Shown here piece after piece: positions 29,890 through 39,442 of a DNA stretch of 64,000 nucleotides. Below the pieces are notes generated by a model. The model did not search any database. It worked only from the letters and a program-made list of their open reading frames with translations, and was not told where the DNA came from. The DNA lies in assembly GCF_030695035.1 (NCBI RefSeq), contig NZ_JAUYTT010000012.1:434001-498000 (forward strand), given 5' to 3'. Numbering within the stretch: the stretch's first letter is position 1; the number at the start of each line of letters is the position of its first letter. Position numbers and translations under genes: made by a program. The DNA comes from Frigidibacter sp. (GTDB lineage: Bacteria; Pseudomonadota; Alphaproteobacteria; Rhodobacterales; Rhodobacteraceae).

Positions 29890-30069
29890 CGGGGCTCTCC
29901 TGCGCTGCGGGTGCCAGACGGCCACCATTCGCCGCCACGGTCAACCCCGCCCATCCCACCAAAACATCCCCGCGTTCCTCCGCTGCCGAAGCTTCAGGCA
30001 GTCCGGCGCGGCTTCCCCGACGGCGCGGCGGATTGCCACAAAATGCGGCAGATCGCCGGGCCGCGGGTC

Positions 30070-30100
30070 TTGACTTCGTTTTTTACCAAGCGGTTAATCA
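30070..30100 (+). promoter_or_regulatory. Candidate promoter of the peptide transporter operon
   Basis: TTGACT (30070-30075) is followed after 18-19 bp by TTAATCA (30094-30100), in a T-rich patch of an otherwise GC-rich 274-bp gap, 64 bp ahead of the first gene. Apart from this the gap (29890-30163) shows nothing I can name. Confidence 0.35.
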
Positions 30101-30163
30101 CACTTGTGCCGCCCGACGTCCTGAAGGTCGCGGGGACGAGCCAGTCCAACAGAGGATGCATCC

Positions 30164-31759
30164 ATGTTTCACAAGACGAAGTGGCTCGCCGCCACGGTTG
30201 CGAGCTTTACCGCCGTCGCCGCGCCCGCGGCCTGGGCCGAGACGCCCGCCGACACGCTGATCATGGCCTGGTCGATCGATGACGTCATCTCGCTCGACCC
30301 CGCCGAACTTTTCGAATTCACCGCCGGCGAGATCGCCGGGAACAGCTATGAAACGCTGATCGGCTATGATCCGATGAACGTGTCGGACATCAGCGGCAAG
30401 GTCGCGGAAAGCTGGGAAGTTTCCGAAGACGGCAAGACGCTGAGCTTCAAGATCAAGGAAGGCCGCACCTTCGCCAGCGGCAACCCGATCACCGCCGCAG
30501 ATGCCGTCTATTCGCTGACCCGCGCCGTGAAGATGGACATGTCGCCCGCGTTCATCCTCACGCAGTTCGGCTTCACCGCCGACAACGTCGACCAGATGAT
30601 CCGCCAGACCGGCGATTACACCTTCGAATTCGAGATGGATCAGGCCTATGCGCCGACGCTCGTGCTCTATTGCCTCACCGCCAACGTCGCCTCTGTCGTT
30701 GACATGAAGCTGGTGCAGGAAAATGAGGTCGATGGCGATTTCGGCTATAACTGGCTGAAGACCGGCTATGCCGGTTCGGGCCCGTTCACCATCCGCGAAT
30801 GGCGCGCCAACGAGGTCGTGGTGATGGAGCGCAACCCGAACTATTCGGGCGACGCTCCGGAGATGGCCCGCGTCATCTATCGCCACATCCCGGAACCGGC
30901 CACCCAGCGGATCTTGCTGGAGCAGGGCGACATCGACATCGCCCGCGACCTTGGCCCCGATGAGATCACTGCGATGTCGTCGAACCCCGATCTGGTGGTC
31001 GAGGATGGCGTCAAGGGCTCAATCTACTACATGGGCCTGAACCAGAAGAACGAGAACCTCGCCAAGCCCGAGGTCGCCGAGGCGATGAAATGGCTGGTGG
31101 ATTACGAGACCATCGCAGACACGCTGATGAAGGGCCGCGTCACCGTTCACCAGGCCTTCCTGCCCAAGGGCTTCCTGGGCGTGCTGGAGGAAAACCCCTA
31201 CAGCCTGAACGTCGAGAAGGCCAAGGAACTGCTGGCCGAGGCCGGGCTGCCCGACGGCTTTACCGTCACCATGGACACCCGCAACACACCCGAGATCACC
31301 AGCCTTGCCGAGGCGATCCAGGGCACGATGGCGCAGGCCGGCATCACGCTGGAACTGATCCCCGGCGATGGCGGCCAGACCCTGACCAAGTACCGCGCCC
31401 GCAGCCATGACATCTATATCGGCCAGTGGGGCCCGGACTATCAGGACCCGCACACGAACGCCGATACCTTCGCGCGCAACCCCGACAACTCGGATGATGC
31501 GGCGTCGAAGCCGCTGGCCTGGCGCAACGCCTGGGACATCCCGGAGATGACCGCCAAGGCCGATGCCGCCGTGCTCGAGGGTGACGCGGACAAGCGCGCC
31601 GAGATGTATATCGAGCTGCAGAAAGAGCATCAGGCCGTCTCGCCCTTCGTGATCATGTTCCAGGAAATCGAAGTCATGGCGCATCGCAAGAACGTCAGCG
31701 GCTTCGTCATCGGGCCGTCGTTCCAGGACAACTCCTTCGCCAACGTCACCAAAGACTGA
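30164..31759 (+). CDS. Peptide ABC transporter substrate-binding protein (SBP family 5)
   Basis: This 531-residue periplasmic binding protein has a signal peptide (residues 1-25, AAWAE). It shows family-5 features: ISLDPAELFEFTAGEI, WEVSEDGKTLSFKIKEGRTF, and GNPITAADAVYSLTR. These proteins bind oligopeptides, dipeptides or nickel. A dipeptidase at the end of the same operon makes short peptides the likely substrate. Its stop overlaps the next start (TGATG). Confidence 0.9.
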   Translation: MFHKTKWLAATVASFTAVAAPAAWAETPADTLIMAWSIDDVISLDPAELFEFTAGEIAGNSYETLIGYDPMNVSDISGKVAESWEVSEDGKTLSFKIKEGRTFASGNPITAADAVYSLTRAVKMDMSPAFILTQFGFTADNVDQMIRQTGDYTFEFEMDQAYAPTLVLYCLTANVASVVDMKLVQENEVDGDFGYNWLKTGYAGSGPFTIREWRANEVVVMERNPNYSGDAPEMARVIYRHIPEPATQRILLEQGDIDIARDLGPDEITAMSSNPDLVVEDGVKGSIYYMGLNQKNENLAKPEVAEAMKWLVDYETIADTLMKGRVTVHQAFLPKGFLGVLEENPYSLNVEKAKELLAEAGLPDGFTVTMDTRNTPEITSLAEAIQGTMAQAGITLELIPGDGGQTLTKYRARSHDIYIGQWGPDYQDPHTNADTFARNPDNSDDAASKPLAWRNAWDIPEMTAKADAAVLEGDADKRAEMYIELQKEHQAVSPFVIMFQEIEVMAHRKNVSGFVIGPSFQDNSFANVTKD

Positions 31760-32817
31760 TGTCTGGCGCAACAAAGACCGGAGGGCGCAGCCGCGCCCTC
31801 CCCTTCGCGTGGAAGGCCGTCAAGCTGCTCGCCTCGGTCGCGCTGACCTTCCTGGGCCTGCTGTTCGTCACCTTCCTGATCGGCCGCGTCGTGCCCGTCG
31901 ATCCGGTGCTGTCGGTGGTGGGCGACCGCGCCAGCCAGGCCGTGTATGACCGGGTCTATATCGAACTGGGGCTCGACAAGCCGCTGATCCAGCAATTCTG
32001 GATTTACCTGCAAAAGGTGTTCACCGGCGATTTCGGCGACAGCTTCATGACCAAGCGTCCGATCCTAGACGATATCATGCGCGTCTTTCCGGCCACGCTG
32101 GAGCTTGCCACCTTCGGCGTGATCCTCGGCACCATCCTCGGCGTGCCGCTGGGGGTGCTGGCGGCCGTCAAGCAGGGTCGGCTGGCGGACCAGGTGGTGC
32201 GCGTCGTCGGCCTCATCGGTTATTCCGCCCCGATCTTCTGGCTGGGCCTTCTGGGGCTGCTGATCTTCTACGCCAAGCTCGGCTGGGTTGCCGGGCCGGG
32301 GCGCATCGACATCAGCTATGAATATGACATCACCCCCGCCACCGGCCTTCTGCTGATCGACAGCGCCATGCAGGGCAAATGGGCGGCGTTCGGCAACATC
32401 TTCTCGCATATCATCCTGCCCGCCTCGCTTCTGGGCTATTTCTCGATGGCCTATATCAGCCGCATGACCCGCAGCTTCATGCTGAACGAACTGGCGCAGG
32501 AATATGTCATCGCCGCCCGCGTCAAGGGCGTGCCGGAATGGCGGATCATCTGGGTCCATGCGCTGCGCAATGCCGCGGTGCCGCTGGTGACGGTGATCGC
32601 CCTGTCCTATGCGGGCCTGCTGGAGGGATCGGTGCTGACCGAGACCGTCTTCGCCTGGCCGGGCCTTGGCCAATACCTGACCAACAGCCTGCAGAACGCC
32701 GACATGAATGCCGTGCTTGGCGGCACGCTGGTGATCGGCGTGGTCTTCGTCGGGCTGAACCTGCTGTCCGACCTTCTCTACACCCTCCTTGACCCTCGTG
32801 TGAGGCGTCGCGGATGA
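31759..32817 (+). CDS. Peptide ABC transporter permease (DppB-type)
   Basis: This 352-residue permease has an N-terminal helix (about residues 17-40), then GDFGDSFMTKRPILDDI and the EAA loop RMTRSFMLNELAQEYVIAARVKG-like segment. The C-terminal LEGSVLTETVFAWPGLG is the DppB/OppB signature. It is longer than E. coli DppB by a short insert before helix 5 (around GYSAPIFWLG to MQGKWAAFG). Confidence 0.9.
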   Translation: MSGATKTGGRSRALPFAWKAVKLLASVALTFLGLLFVTFLIGRVVPVDPVLSVVGDRASQAVYDRVYIELGLDKPLIQQFWIYLQKVFTGDFGDSFMTKRPILDDIMRVFPATLELATFGVILGTILGVPLGVLAAVKQGRLADQVVRVVGLIGYSAPIFWLGLLGLLIFYAKLGWVAGPGRIDISYEYDITPATGLLLIDSAMQGKWAAFGNIFSHIILPASLLGYFSMAYISRMTRSFMLNELAQEYVIAARVKGVPEWRIIWVHALRNAAVPLVTVIALSYAGLLEGSVLTETVFAWPGLGQYLTNSLQNADMNAVLGGTLVIGVVFVGLNLLSDLLYTLLDPRVRRRG

Positions 32818-32839
32818 GGCCCAGAACCCGGAGGCGCGC

Positions 32840-33754
32840 ATGACCGCCACATTCTCCCGCCGCGAATGGCTGCTGTCCGAACAGCCCGCCTCGCGCCGTC
32901 AGGCCCGTCTGGGCCAAGGCTACCGCACCTGGCTGGCGCTGCGGGCCAATCCGCTGGCGATGATCGGCCTCGCCATCGTAGTGACGCTGGTCGTCGTCGC
33001 GCTGCTGGCCAATGTCATCGCGCCCTATGACCCGATCGTCGGTGGCGATTTGCGGACAGAACGGCTGCTGCCGCCCTCGCTGACGCATCTGATGGGCACC
33101 GATGAACAGGCGCGCGACATCTTCTCGCGCCTCGTCCACGGCTCGCGCATCACCCTCATGGTGGTGGCGCTGGTCGCGGTGATCGCCACGCCCATCGGGC
33201 TGCTGGTCGGCACCACCGCGGGCTATTTCGGCGGTTGGGTCGATACCGTGTTGATGCGCGTGACCGACATCTTCCTGGCCTTCCCGCGGCTGATCCTCGC
33301 GCTGGCCTTCGTGGCGGCACTTGGGCCGGGGATCGAGAATGCGATCATCGCCATCGCCATCACTTCCTGGCCGCCCTATGCGCGGCTGGCGCGGGCCGAG
33401 ACGCTGACGATCCGCGACACCGATTACATCAACGCCATCCGCCTGCAGGGGGCGCGCCCGGTGCGGATCATCTGGGGGCACGTGGTGCCGCTGTGCCTGT
33501 CCTCGGTCATCATCCGGGTGACGCTGGACATGGCCGGGATCATCCTGACGGCGGCAGGCTTAGGTTTTCTAGGCCTCGGCGCACAGCCCCCCCAGCCCGA
33601 ATGGGGTGCGATGATCGCCGGGGGCCGGCGCTTCATCATCGACCAGTGGTGGGTGGTGACGATGCCGGGCCTTGCCATCTTCGTGGTCTCGCTGGGGTTC
33701 AACTTCCTTGGCGACGGCCTGCGCGACGTCCTTGACCCGAAAGCCCGCAAATGA
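32840..33754 (+). CDS. Peptide ABC transporter permease (DppC-type)
   Basis: This 304-residue permease has a cytoplasmic N-terminus of about 35 residues, then six helices. HLMGTDEQARDIFSRLVHGS and ARAETLTIRDTDYINAIRLQ are the DppC/OppC signatures. It pairs with the preceding permease. AGGCGC precedes the ATG at 32840. Its stop overlaps the next gene (ATGA). Confidence 0.9.
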   Translation: MTATFSRREWLLSEQPASRRQARLGQGYRTWLALRANPLAMIGLAIVVTLVVVALLANVIAPYDPIVGGDLRTERLLPPSLTHLMGTDEQARDIFSRLVHGSRITLMVVALVAVIATPIGLLVGTTAGYFGGWVDTVLMRVTDIFLAFPRLILALAFVAALGPGIENAIIAIAITSWPPYARLARAETLTIRDTDYINAIRLQGARPVRIIWGHVVPLCLSSVIIRVTLDMAGIILTAAGLGFLGLGAQPPQPEWGAMIAGGRRFIIDQWWVVTMPGLAIFVVSLGFNFLGDGLRDVLDPKARK

Positions 33755-34584
33755 GCGCCCTTCTGACAGTCGAAGACCTGCGCATCACCTTCCCGACGCG
33801 GCAGGGCCCGTCCGAGGTGGTGCGCGGCGTCAGCTTCACCCTCGGCCGCGAGCGGCTTGGCATCGTCGGCGAAAGCGGGTCGGGCAAGTCGCAGACCGGC
33901 CGCGCCCTTCTGGGCCTGACCCCGCCGCCCGGCACCGCCACCGCCAAACGGCTGGAATTCGACGGGATCGACCTGCGCAGCGCCAGCCCCAAGCAATGGC
34001 GCGCCCTGCGCGGCGGGCGGATGTCGATGGTGATGCAGGATCCCAAGTTCAGCCTGAACCCGGTGATGACCATCGGCCGCCAGATCATGGAGGCGCTGGC
34101 CTTCCACGGCCGCTCCAGCCGTGCCGAGAAGAAGGCCCGCGCGATGGCGATGCTCGAGGCGGTGCAGATCCGCGACCCCGAACGCGTGTTCCGCGCCTAT
34201 CCGCACGAGCTGTCGGGCGGGATGGGCCAGCGCGCGATGATCGCCATGATGCTGGTGACGGAGCCTGACCTGCTGATCGCCGACGAGCCGACCAGCGCGC
34301 TGGACGTGACGGTGCAGATCGAGGTGCTGCGCATCCTCGACGCGCTGGTGACGGATCGCGGCATGGGGCTGATCTTCATCAGCCACGATCTGCGCCTTGT
34401 CGCCAGTTTCTGCGACCGGGTGCTGGTGATGTATGCGGGCCGGGTGGTCGAGGAGCTGAAGGCGTCGGAACTCGACCGGGCGCAGCATCCCTATACGCAA
34501 GGATTGATGAACTGCCTGCCCAAGATCGACAACGACACGCGCCCCCTGCCGACCATGACCCGCGACGCGAGTTGGGCACTATGA
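33751..34584 (+). CDS. Peptide ABC transporter ATP-binding protein (DppD-type)
   Basis: This 277-residue ATPase has Walker A GESGSGKSQTGRALLG, signature LSGGMGQRAMIAMML, Walker B LLIADEPTSALDV and H-loop ISHDLR. The C-terminal segment carries the oligopeptide/dipeptide transporter extension (HPYTQGLMNCLP), but the Fe-S-type cysteines seen in some DppD proteins are not obvious. It overlaps both neighbours by four bases. Confidence 0.9.
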   Translation: MSALLTVEDLRITFPTRQGPSEVVRGVSFTLGRERLGIVGESGSGKSQTGRALLGLTPPPGTATAKRLEFDGIDLRSASPKQWRALRGGRMSMVMQDPKFSLNPVMTIGRQIMEALAFHGRSSRAEKKARAMAMLEAVQIRDPERVFRAYPHELSGGMGQRAMIAMMLVTEPDLLIADEPTSALDVTVQIEVLRILDALVTDRGMGLIFISHDLRLVASFCDRVLVMYAGRVVEELKASELDRAQHPYTQGLMNCLPKIDNDTRPLPTMTRDASWAL

Positions 34585-35345
34585 GCGCGCTGCTGGACAT
34601 CCGGAACTTGCACGTCACCTTCGGCGCGGGCCCCGATGCCGTGCAGGCGGTGCGGGGCGTCACGCTGAAGGTGGCCGAGGGCGAGAGCTACGGCATCGTC
34701 GGCGAAAGCGGGTCGGGCAAATCCACCGTCCTGCGGGCGATCTGCGGGCTGGCGCCGACCAGCGAGGGCAGCATCCTTCTGGGCGGCAGCGAACTGACCT
34801 CCCCGCGCCGGGCGGACTTCTACCGCCGCGTGCAGATGGTGTTCCAGGACCCCTATGCCTCGCTGCACCCCCGCCACACCGTCGACCGGGTGCTGTCGGA
34901 GCCGCTGGCGATCCACGGCTTCACGGACCGCGAGGCGCGAGTGGAACAGGCCCTGACCGATGTCGGCCTCGGCCCCTCGTTCCGCTTCCGCTATCCACAC
35001 CAGCTGTCTGGCGGCCAACGCCAGCGCGTGGCCGTGGCCCGGGCCCTGATCCTCGAGCCGCGGGTGCTGCTGCTGGACGAGCCGACAAGCGCCCTCGACG
35101 CCTCGATCCAGGCCGAGGTGCTGAACCTGCTGGACCGGCTGCGCACCGAACGCGGGCTGACCTATGTGATGGTCAGCCATGACCTCGCCGTCGTGGCGCA
35201 TATGTGCGACCGGCTGATGGTGATGCAGCACGGCCAGGCTGTCGAGGAACTGACCCGCGGCGCCTTGCGCGCCCGCGCCGCCACCACCGATTATACCCGC
35301 CAACTCCTCACCGCCTCGCACGGATATACGAAAGCCGCATCATGA
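34581..35345 (+). CDS. Peptide ABC transporter ATP-binding protein (DppF-type)
   Basis: This 254-residue second ATPase of the importer has Walker A GESGSGKSTVLRAICG, Q-loop MVFQDPYASLHPRHTV, signature LSGGQRQRVAVARAL and Walker B VLLLDEPTSALDA. The ATG at 34581, overlapping the previous stop, is preferred to a TTG nine bases upstream. Its stop overlaps the dipeptidase start. Confidence 0.9.
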   Translation: MSALLDIRNLHVTFGAGPDAVQAVRGVTLKVAEGESYGIVGESGSGKSTVLRAICGLAPTSEGSILLGGSELTSPRRADFYRRVQMVFQDPYASLHPRHTVDRVLSEPLAIHGFTDREARVEQALTDVGLGPSFRFRYPHQLSGGQRQRVAVARALILEPRVLLLDEPTSALDASIQAEVLNLLDRLRTERGLTYVMVSHDLAVVAHMCDRLMVMQHGQAVEELTRGALRARAATTDYTRQLLTASHGYTKAAS

Positions 35346-36397
35346 CCCTGACCCCCGTTTTCGATGGCCATAACGACTTCCTGCTGCGCCTGTTGCGCAA
35401 CCCCGCCGAGCGCGAGGCGATCTGGCTGACGGGCGAGGGCAAGGGCCATCTCGACCTGCCGCGGATGAAAGCGGGCGGCTTCGTGGGCGGGTTCTTTGCC
35501 GTCTACATCCCCTCGCCCAAGGCCCATGACGCGCCGGATTACGAGGCGCTGATGAACAACCCGCCCTATGACCTGCCGCTGCCCGACCTGATCGGCGATA
35601 CGGCGGCGATGCCGGTGGCGATGGCGATGGTGGGGCATCTGATGTGGATGGAGCGGACGGGCGCGCTGGCCATCTGCCGAAGCACCGCCGATATCCGCGC
35701 GGCGATGGAGGCGGGCAAGATCGCCGCCATCCTGCATATGGAGGGCGCCGAGGCGATCGGCGAGGATCTGGACGCGCTGCATGTCTGGCACGCGGCGGGA
35801 CTGCGCAGCCTTGGCCCGGTCTGGTCGCGCCCCACGGTCTTTGGCCATGGCGTGCCCTTCCGCTTTCCGGGCGAGCCGGATACCGGGCCGGGGCTGACGG
35901 ACGCCGGAAAGCGGCTGGTGGCCGAGTGCAACGCCTTGAAAATCATGATCGACCTCAGCCACCTGAACGAGGCCGGCTTCAACGATGTGGCGGCGCTTTC
36001 GGACGCGCCGCTGGTCGCCACCCATTCCAACGCCCATGCCGTCACCCGCTCCACCCGCAACCTGACCGGCCGGCAGTTGCGGATGATTGCCGAGAGCAAG
36101 GGGATGGTCGGGCTGAACTACGCCACCTCCTTCCTGCGCGAGGATGGCAAGCAAAGCGCCGATATCGGCTGGGAGCCGGTGCTGAAGCACATGGACCATC
36201 TGCTGTCGGTTCTGGGGGAAGACCACCTCGGCCTTGGGTCCGACTTCGACGGCGCCACCATTCCGCAGGGCATCGGCGATGTGGCAGGCCTGCCGCATCT
36301 GCTGGAGGCGTTCCGCGCCCATGGCTATGGCGAGGCGCTGATCGAGAAGCTGGCCTGGAAGAACTGGCTCGCGGTGCTGGACCGGACCTGGGGCTGA
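35342..36397 (+). CDS. Membrane dipeptidase (peptidase M19)
   Basis: This 351-residue renal-dipeptidase-like zinc hydrolase has DGHNDFLLRLL (first His and Asp ligands), HMEGAEAIGEDLDAL with the bridging Glu, DLSHLNEAGF (His) and ATHSNAHAV (His). The family cleaves dipeptides, sometimes with D-amino acids. No signal peptide is seen, so it probably acts in the cytoplasm on peptides brought in by the preceding transporter, to which it is translationally coupled (ATGA). Confidence 0.9.
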   Translation: MTLTPVFDGHNDFLLRLLRNPAEREAIWLTGEGKGHLDLPRMKAGGFVGGFFAVYIPSPKAHDAPDYEALMNNPPYDLPLPDLIGDTAAMPVAMAMVGHLMWMERTGALAICRSTADIRAAMEAGKIAAILHMEGAEAIGEDLDALHVWHAAGLRSLGPVWSRPTVFGHGVPFRFPGEPDTGPGLTDAGKRLVAECNALKIMIDLSHLNEAGFNDVAALSDAPLVATHSNAHAVTRSTRNLTGRQLRMIAESKGMVGLNYATSFLREDGKQSADIGWEPVLKHMDHLLSVLGEDHLGLGSDFDGATIPQGIGDVAGLPHLLEAFRAHGYGEALIEKLAWKNWLAVLDRTWG

Positions 36398-36400
36398 GGC

Positions 36401-37603
36401 ATGACACCCGTCCTGCGCAATGCCGATGCGCGGCGGCTGTTCCTGCACCGCCACGCGCTGGCAGAGCCTGCGGCGGGGCCGGCCAAGAGCGATGACCTGC
36501 TGGCGCTGATCGACCGGCTTGGCTTCGTGCAGGTGGACAGCGTCAATACGGTGGAACGCGCGCATCACATGATCCTGTGGTCGCGCCGCCCTGCTTACCG
36601 GCCCGAGAACCTGCGGCCGTTGCTGGAGCGTCGGCGCGATCTGTTCGAGCATTGGACCCATGACGCGGCGGTGATACCGATGGCGTTCCTGCCGCATTGG
36701 CGGCTGAGGTTCCTGCGGGATGAGACGCGGATCCGCGAGCGCTATCGCAGCTGGCAGGGCCCGGAGTTCGAGGCGCGGCTGGCGGATATTCTGGCCCATA
36801 TCGCTGCGAATGGCCCCGTCGCCAGCGGCGAGGTCAGCCTTGGCGAAGAGCGTCCCCAAGGCGAGGGGCCGGGCTGGTGGAACTGGCATCCCTCCAAGAC
36901 CGCGCTGGAATTTCTGTGGCGCACCGGGCAGTTGGCCGTGTCGCGCCGCGAGAATTTTGCCAAGGTCTATGACCTTGCGGAGCGGGTGTACCCCGAGACC
37001 ACGCACCTGCCCGAGGCCGAGACCATCGACTGGGCCTGCAATGCCGCGCTGGACCGGCTCGGCTTTGCGACCTCGGGCGAGATTGCGGCCTTCTGGGCCA
37101 AGGTGACGCCGGCGGAGGCGAGGGCCTGGTCCGCGGCGGCGCTGGCGCGGGGGCAGATCGAAGAGATCGCGGTGGAGGGCGCGGACGGGGTGCTGCGCCG
37201 CAGTTTCGCGCGGCCGGGGGTGGTGGCGGAGGCGGCCGGGCTGCCGGAGGCACCGGCGCGGCTGCGGGTGCTGTCGCCGTTTGACCCGGCGCTGCGGGAC
37301 CGGGCGCGGGCGGAGCGGCTGTTCGGCTTTCACTACCGGATCGAGATTTTCGTGCCCGAGGCGCAGCGGCGCTATGGCTATTACGTGTTCCCGCTGCTGG
37401 AGGGGGACCGGCTGGTCGGGCGCATCGACGCGCGGGCCAAGCGGGCCGAGGGGCAGTTGCAGGTCGCCGCCTTATGGCCTGAAAACGCTGTGAAATTCGG
37501 CCGGCAAAGGCTGGCGCGGCTGGAGGCGGAACTGGGCCGGCTGGCGCGGTTTTCGGGGTGCGAGACGGTCACCTATGCGCCGGGATGGCTGCGCGAGGGC
37601 TGA
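36401..37603 (+). CDS. YcaQ/AlkX-type DNA glycosylase (winged helix DUF1006 family)
   Basis: This 400-residue member of the HTH_42 family includes bacterial interstrand-crosslink glycosylases. The catalytic Gln-x-Asp motif is present as QVD at residues 44-46 in LGFVQVDSVNTVERAHH. Other family traits are HWTHDAAVIPMAFLPHWRLR and the C-terminal LSPFDPALRDRARAERLFGF and YGYYVFPLLEGDRLVGRID. It follows the dipeptidase by 3 bp, although a functional link is not evident. Confidence 0.85.
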   Translation: MTPVLRNADARRLFLHRHALAEPAAGPAKSDDLLALIDRLGFVQVDSVNTVERAHHMILWSRRPAYRPENLRPLLERRRDLFEHWTHDAAVIPMAFLPHWRLRFLRDETRIRERYRSWQGPEFEARLADILAHIAANGPVASGEVSLGEERPQGEGPGWWNWHPSKTALEFLWRTGQLAVSRRENFAKVYDLAERVYPETTHLPEAETIDWACNAALDRLGFATSGEIAAFWAKVTPAEARAWSAAALARGQIEEIAVEGADGVLRRSFARPGVVAEAAGLPEAPARLRVLSPFDPALRDRARAERLFGFHYRIEIFVPEAQRRYGYYVFPLLEGDRLVGRIDARAKRAEGQLQVAALWPENAVKFGRQRLARLEAELGRLARFSGCETVTYAPGWLREG

Positions 37604-37689
37604 TCCCGACATGGGGGCGGCGCAGGCGGGACAGACGGGGGGCTGCGCTGCCGCAAGTTTGGGGCGTAACCCCTTGGAGTGCCCCGCAG

Positions 37690-38583
37690 ATGCAGCCAGT
37701 GACCTACCGGGCCGGGATAGGCCTTGTCGTGCTGGCGGGGGTGCTCTGGTCGCTGATGGGGCTGATCATCCGGCTGATCGACGAGGCGAATACCTGGCAG
37801 GTGCTGTTCTGGCGGTCCGCCGGGATGGTGCCGGTGCTGTTCTGGGTGCTGTCACGCCGGTCCGGCGGGGCGCCGTTTGCGCGTTTGAAATCAAGCGGTT
37901 GGGCGGGGGCGATTGCGGCGGCGGGGCTGGTTGCGGCCTTTGCCGGGGCGATCTATGCCTTGCAGGCGACGACGGTGGCCAATGCGATTTTCCTCTATTC
38001 GGCGGCGTCCCTCTTCACCGCGATCCTGGCCTGGCCGGTGCTGAAAGAGCCCGTGCAGCCGGCGACATGGGTGGCTATCGCCTTGGCATCGCTGGGGATT
38101 TTCGTGATGGTGCGCGAGGGGCTGGCGATTGGCGCGGGGGATGGCAACATCGCGGCGCTGGTGTCGGCTGCGGGCTTCTCGGCCTTCACGCTGGCGGTGC
38201 GCCATGCACGGGCGCTGGACCTTGCCTCGGGGGTGTTCCTGGGCGGGCTGGCCTCGATGGCCGTGGCGGCAATTGTGCTGTGGGGTCAAGGGGATAGCGT
38301 GCTGGTGCCGGCGCGGGATGCGCTGATCGCGATGGCGATGGGGGCGCTGGTGCTGGGGTTCGGGATGGCCTGTTACACCGCCGGAAGCCGGGCGGTGCCG
38401 GCTGGCGAGCTGGCTTTGCTGGGGCTGATCGAGGTGCTGCTGGCGCCGCTCTGGGTCTGGGCCTTGCTGGGGGAAACCGCCAGTGCGGGCACCTTTGCGG
38501 GCGGCGCGCTGCTGCTGGCGGCGATCACCGGCAACGCGCTGTGGCTGTCGCGGCGGCGGGGCGTGGGGGCAGCTCAGGCCTGA
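37690..38583 (+). CDS. EamA/DMT-family transporter
   Basis: This 297-residue, ten-helix drug/metabolite exporter is made of two EamA repeats (about residues 8-140 and 150-290). VLWSLMGLIIRLIDEANTWQ marks the first repeat; VLLAPLWVWALLGETAS is the conserved EamA segment of the second. The substrate cannot be told. The frame is open farther upstream, but ATG 37690 begins directly before helix 1. Confidence 0.85.
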   Translation: MQPVTYRAGIGLVVLAGVLWSLMGLIIRLIDEANTWQVLFWRSAGMVPVLFWVLSRRSGGAPFARLKSSGWAGAIAAAGLVAAFAGAIYALQATTVANAIFLYSAASLFTAILAWPVLKEPVQPATWVAIALASLGIFVMVREGLAIGAGDGNIAALVSAAGFSAFTLAVRHARALDLASGVFLGGLASMAVAAIVLWGQGDSVLVPARDALIAMAMGALVLGFGMACYTAGSRAVPAGELALLGLIEVLLAPLWVWALLGETASAGTFAGGALLLAAITGNALWLSRRRGVGAAQA

Positions 38584-38658
38584 CCCAAGGCTATGCAGAA
38601 CCCATACAGGACCCATGCGGATATCGTATGTAAAGTGAAGCACTCGGGAATTGCGCCC

Positions 38659-39300
38659 TCACCACGGCACGGTCGCGCCTGAGTAGTCGAAGAACCCGCC
38701 TGAGTGCTGAGGCGTCAGACCGTCCAGCACCGCCAGCAGGTCGGTCGCGGCGCGGGCGGGGCTGTGCTTGTCGTGGCCGTAGCCCTCGGTGAAGGGCGTG
38801 GCCACGGTGCCGGGATGCAGGGCGGCGACGATGGCTTGCGGGTGGCTGCGCGAAATTTCTATCGCGGCGCCATGCAGCAGCTGGTTCAGCGCGGCCTTGG
38901 AGGCGCGGTAGGAATGCCAGCCGCCGAGGGCGTTGTCACCGATGGAGCCGACCCGGGCCGAGAGCGCGGCGAAGACACAGCGGCGGTCCTTTGGCATCAG
39001 TCGGAGGGCGTGTTTCAGCACCAGCGCCGGGCCGAGGGCGTTGATCGCCATTTGCGAGAGGAGCTCGCCGGCGGTGAGGCTGCGCAAGGCTTTCTCGGGC
39101 GTGCCGAGCGCGCCGGTGGCGGTGAAGATGAGTTCGAAGCTGCCGCTCAGGGCGCCGAGGTGTTCGGCGACCGATGCCTCGTCGGTGATCTCGAGGCCGT
39201 GGGAGGTGCGGGAGAGGGCGACGACCTCGCCGCGGGTGGCGAGGGATTTGGCGAGGGCGGCGCCGATGCCGCCTGAGGCGCCTATGACCAGTGACCGCAT
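38659..39300 (-). CDS. Short-chain dehydrogenase (CsgA-like)
   Basis: This 213-residue short SDR has the cofactor motif IGASGGIGAALAKSLA, the catalytic Ser/Tyr/Lys in FAALSARVGS and SYRASKAALNQ, and a C-terminus DGLTPQHSGGFFDYSGATVPW typical of the CsgA/YciK-like group. Its substrate is unknown. It is convergent with the EamA transporter (75-bp gap without a family-1 repeat). Confidence 0.85.
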   Translation of the reverse strand: MRSLVIGASGGIGAALAKSLATRGEVVALSRTSHGLEITDEASVAEHLGALSGSFELIFTATGALGTPEKALRSLTAGELLSQMAINALGPALVLKHALRLMPKDRRCVFAALSARVGSIGDNALGGWHSYRASKAALNQLLHGAAIEISRSHPQAIVAALHPGTVATPFTEGYGHDKHSPARAATDLLAVLDGLTPQHSGGFFDYSGATVPW

Positions 39301-39442
39301 GTTTTGTGCTCCCCGTTTTGATTTTTACGCAGGGGGGTGGGGCGTGGATCATTGCAGGGGCGTTGTGGCAATCACACCAGCCGGGTGAGTGCCTTGAGTT
39401 CGGTTGGTTCTCCTGAGCCCCAAGCGCTACCCCGGCCTTCTT

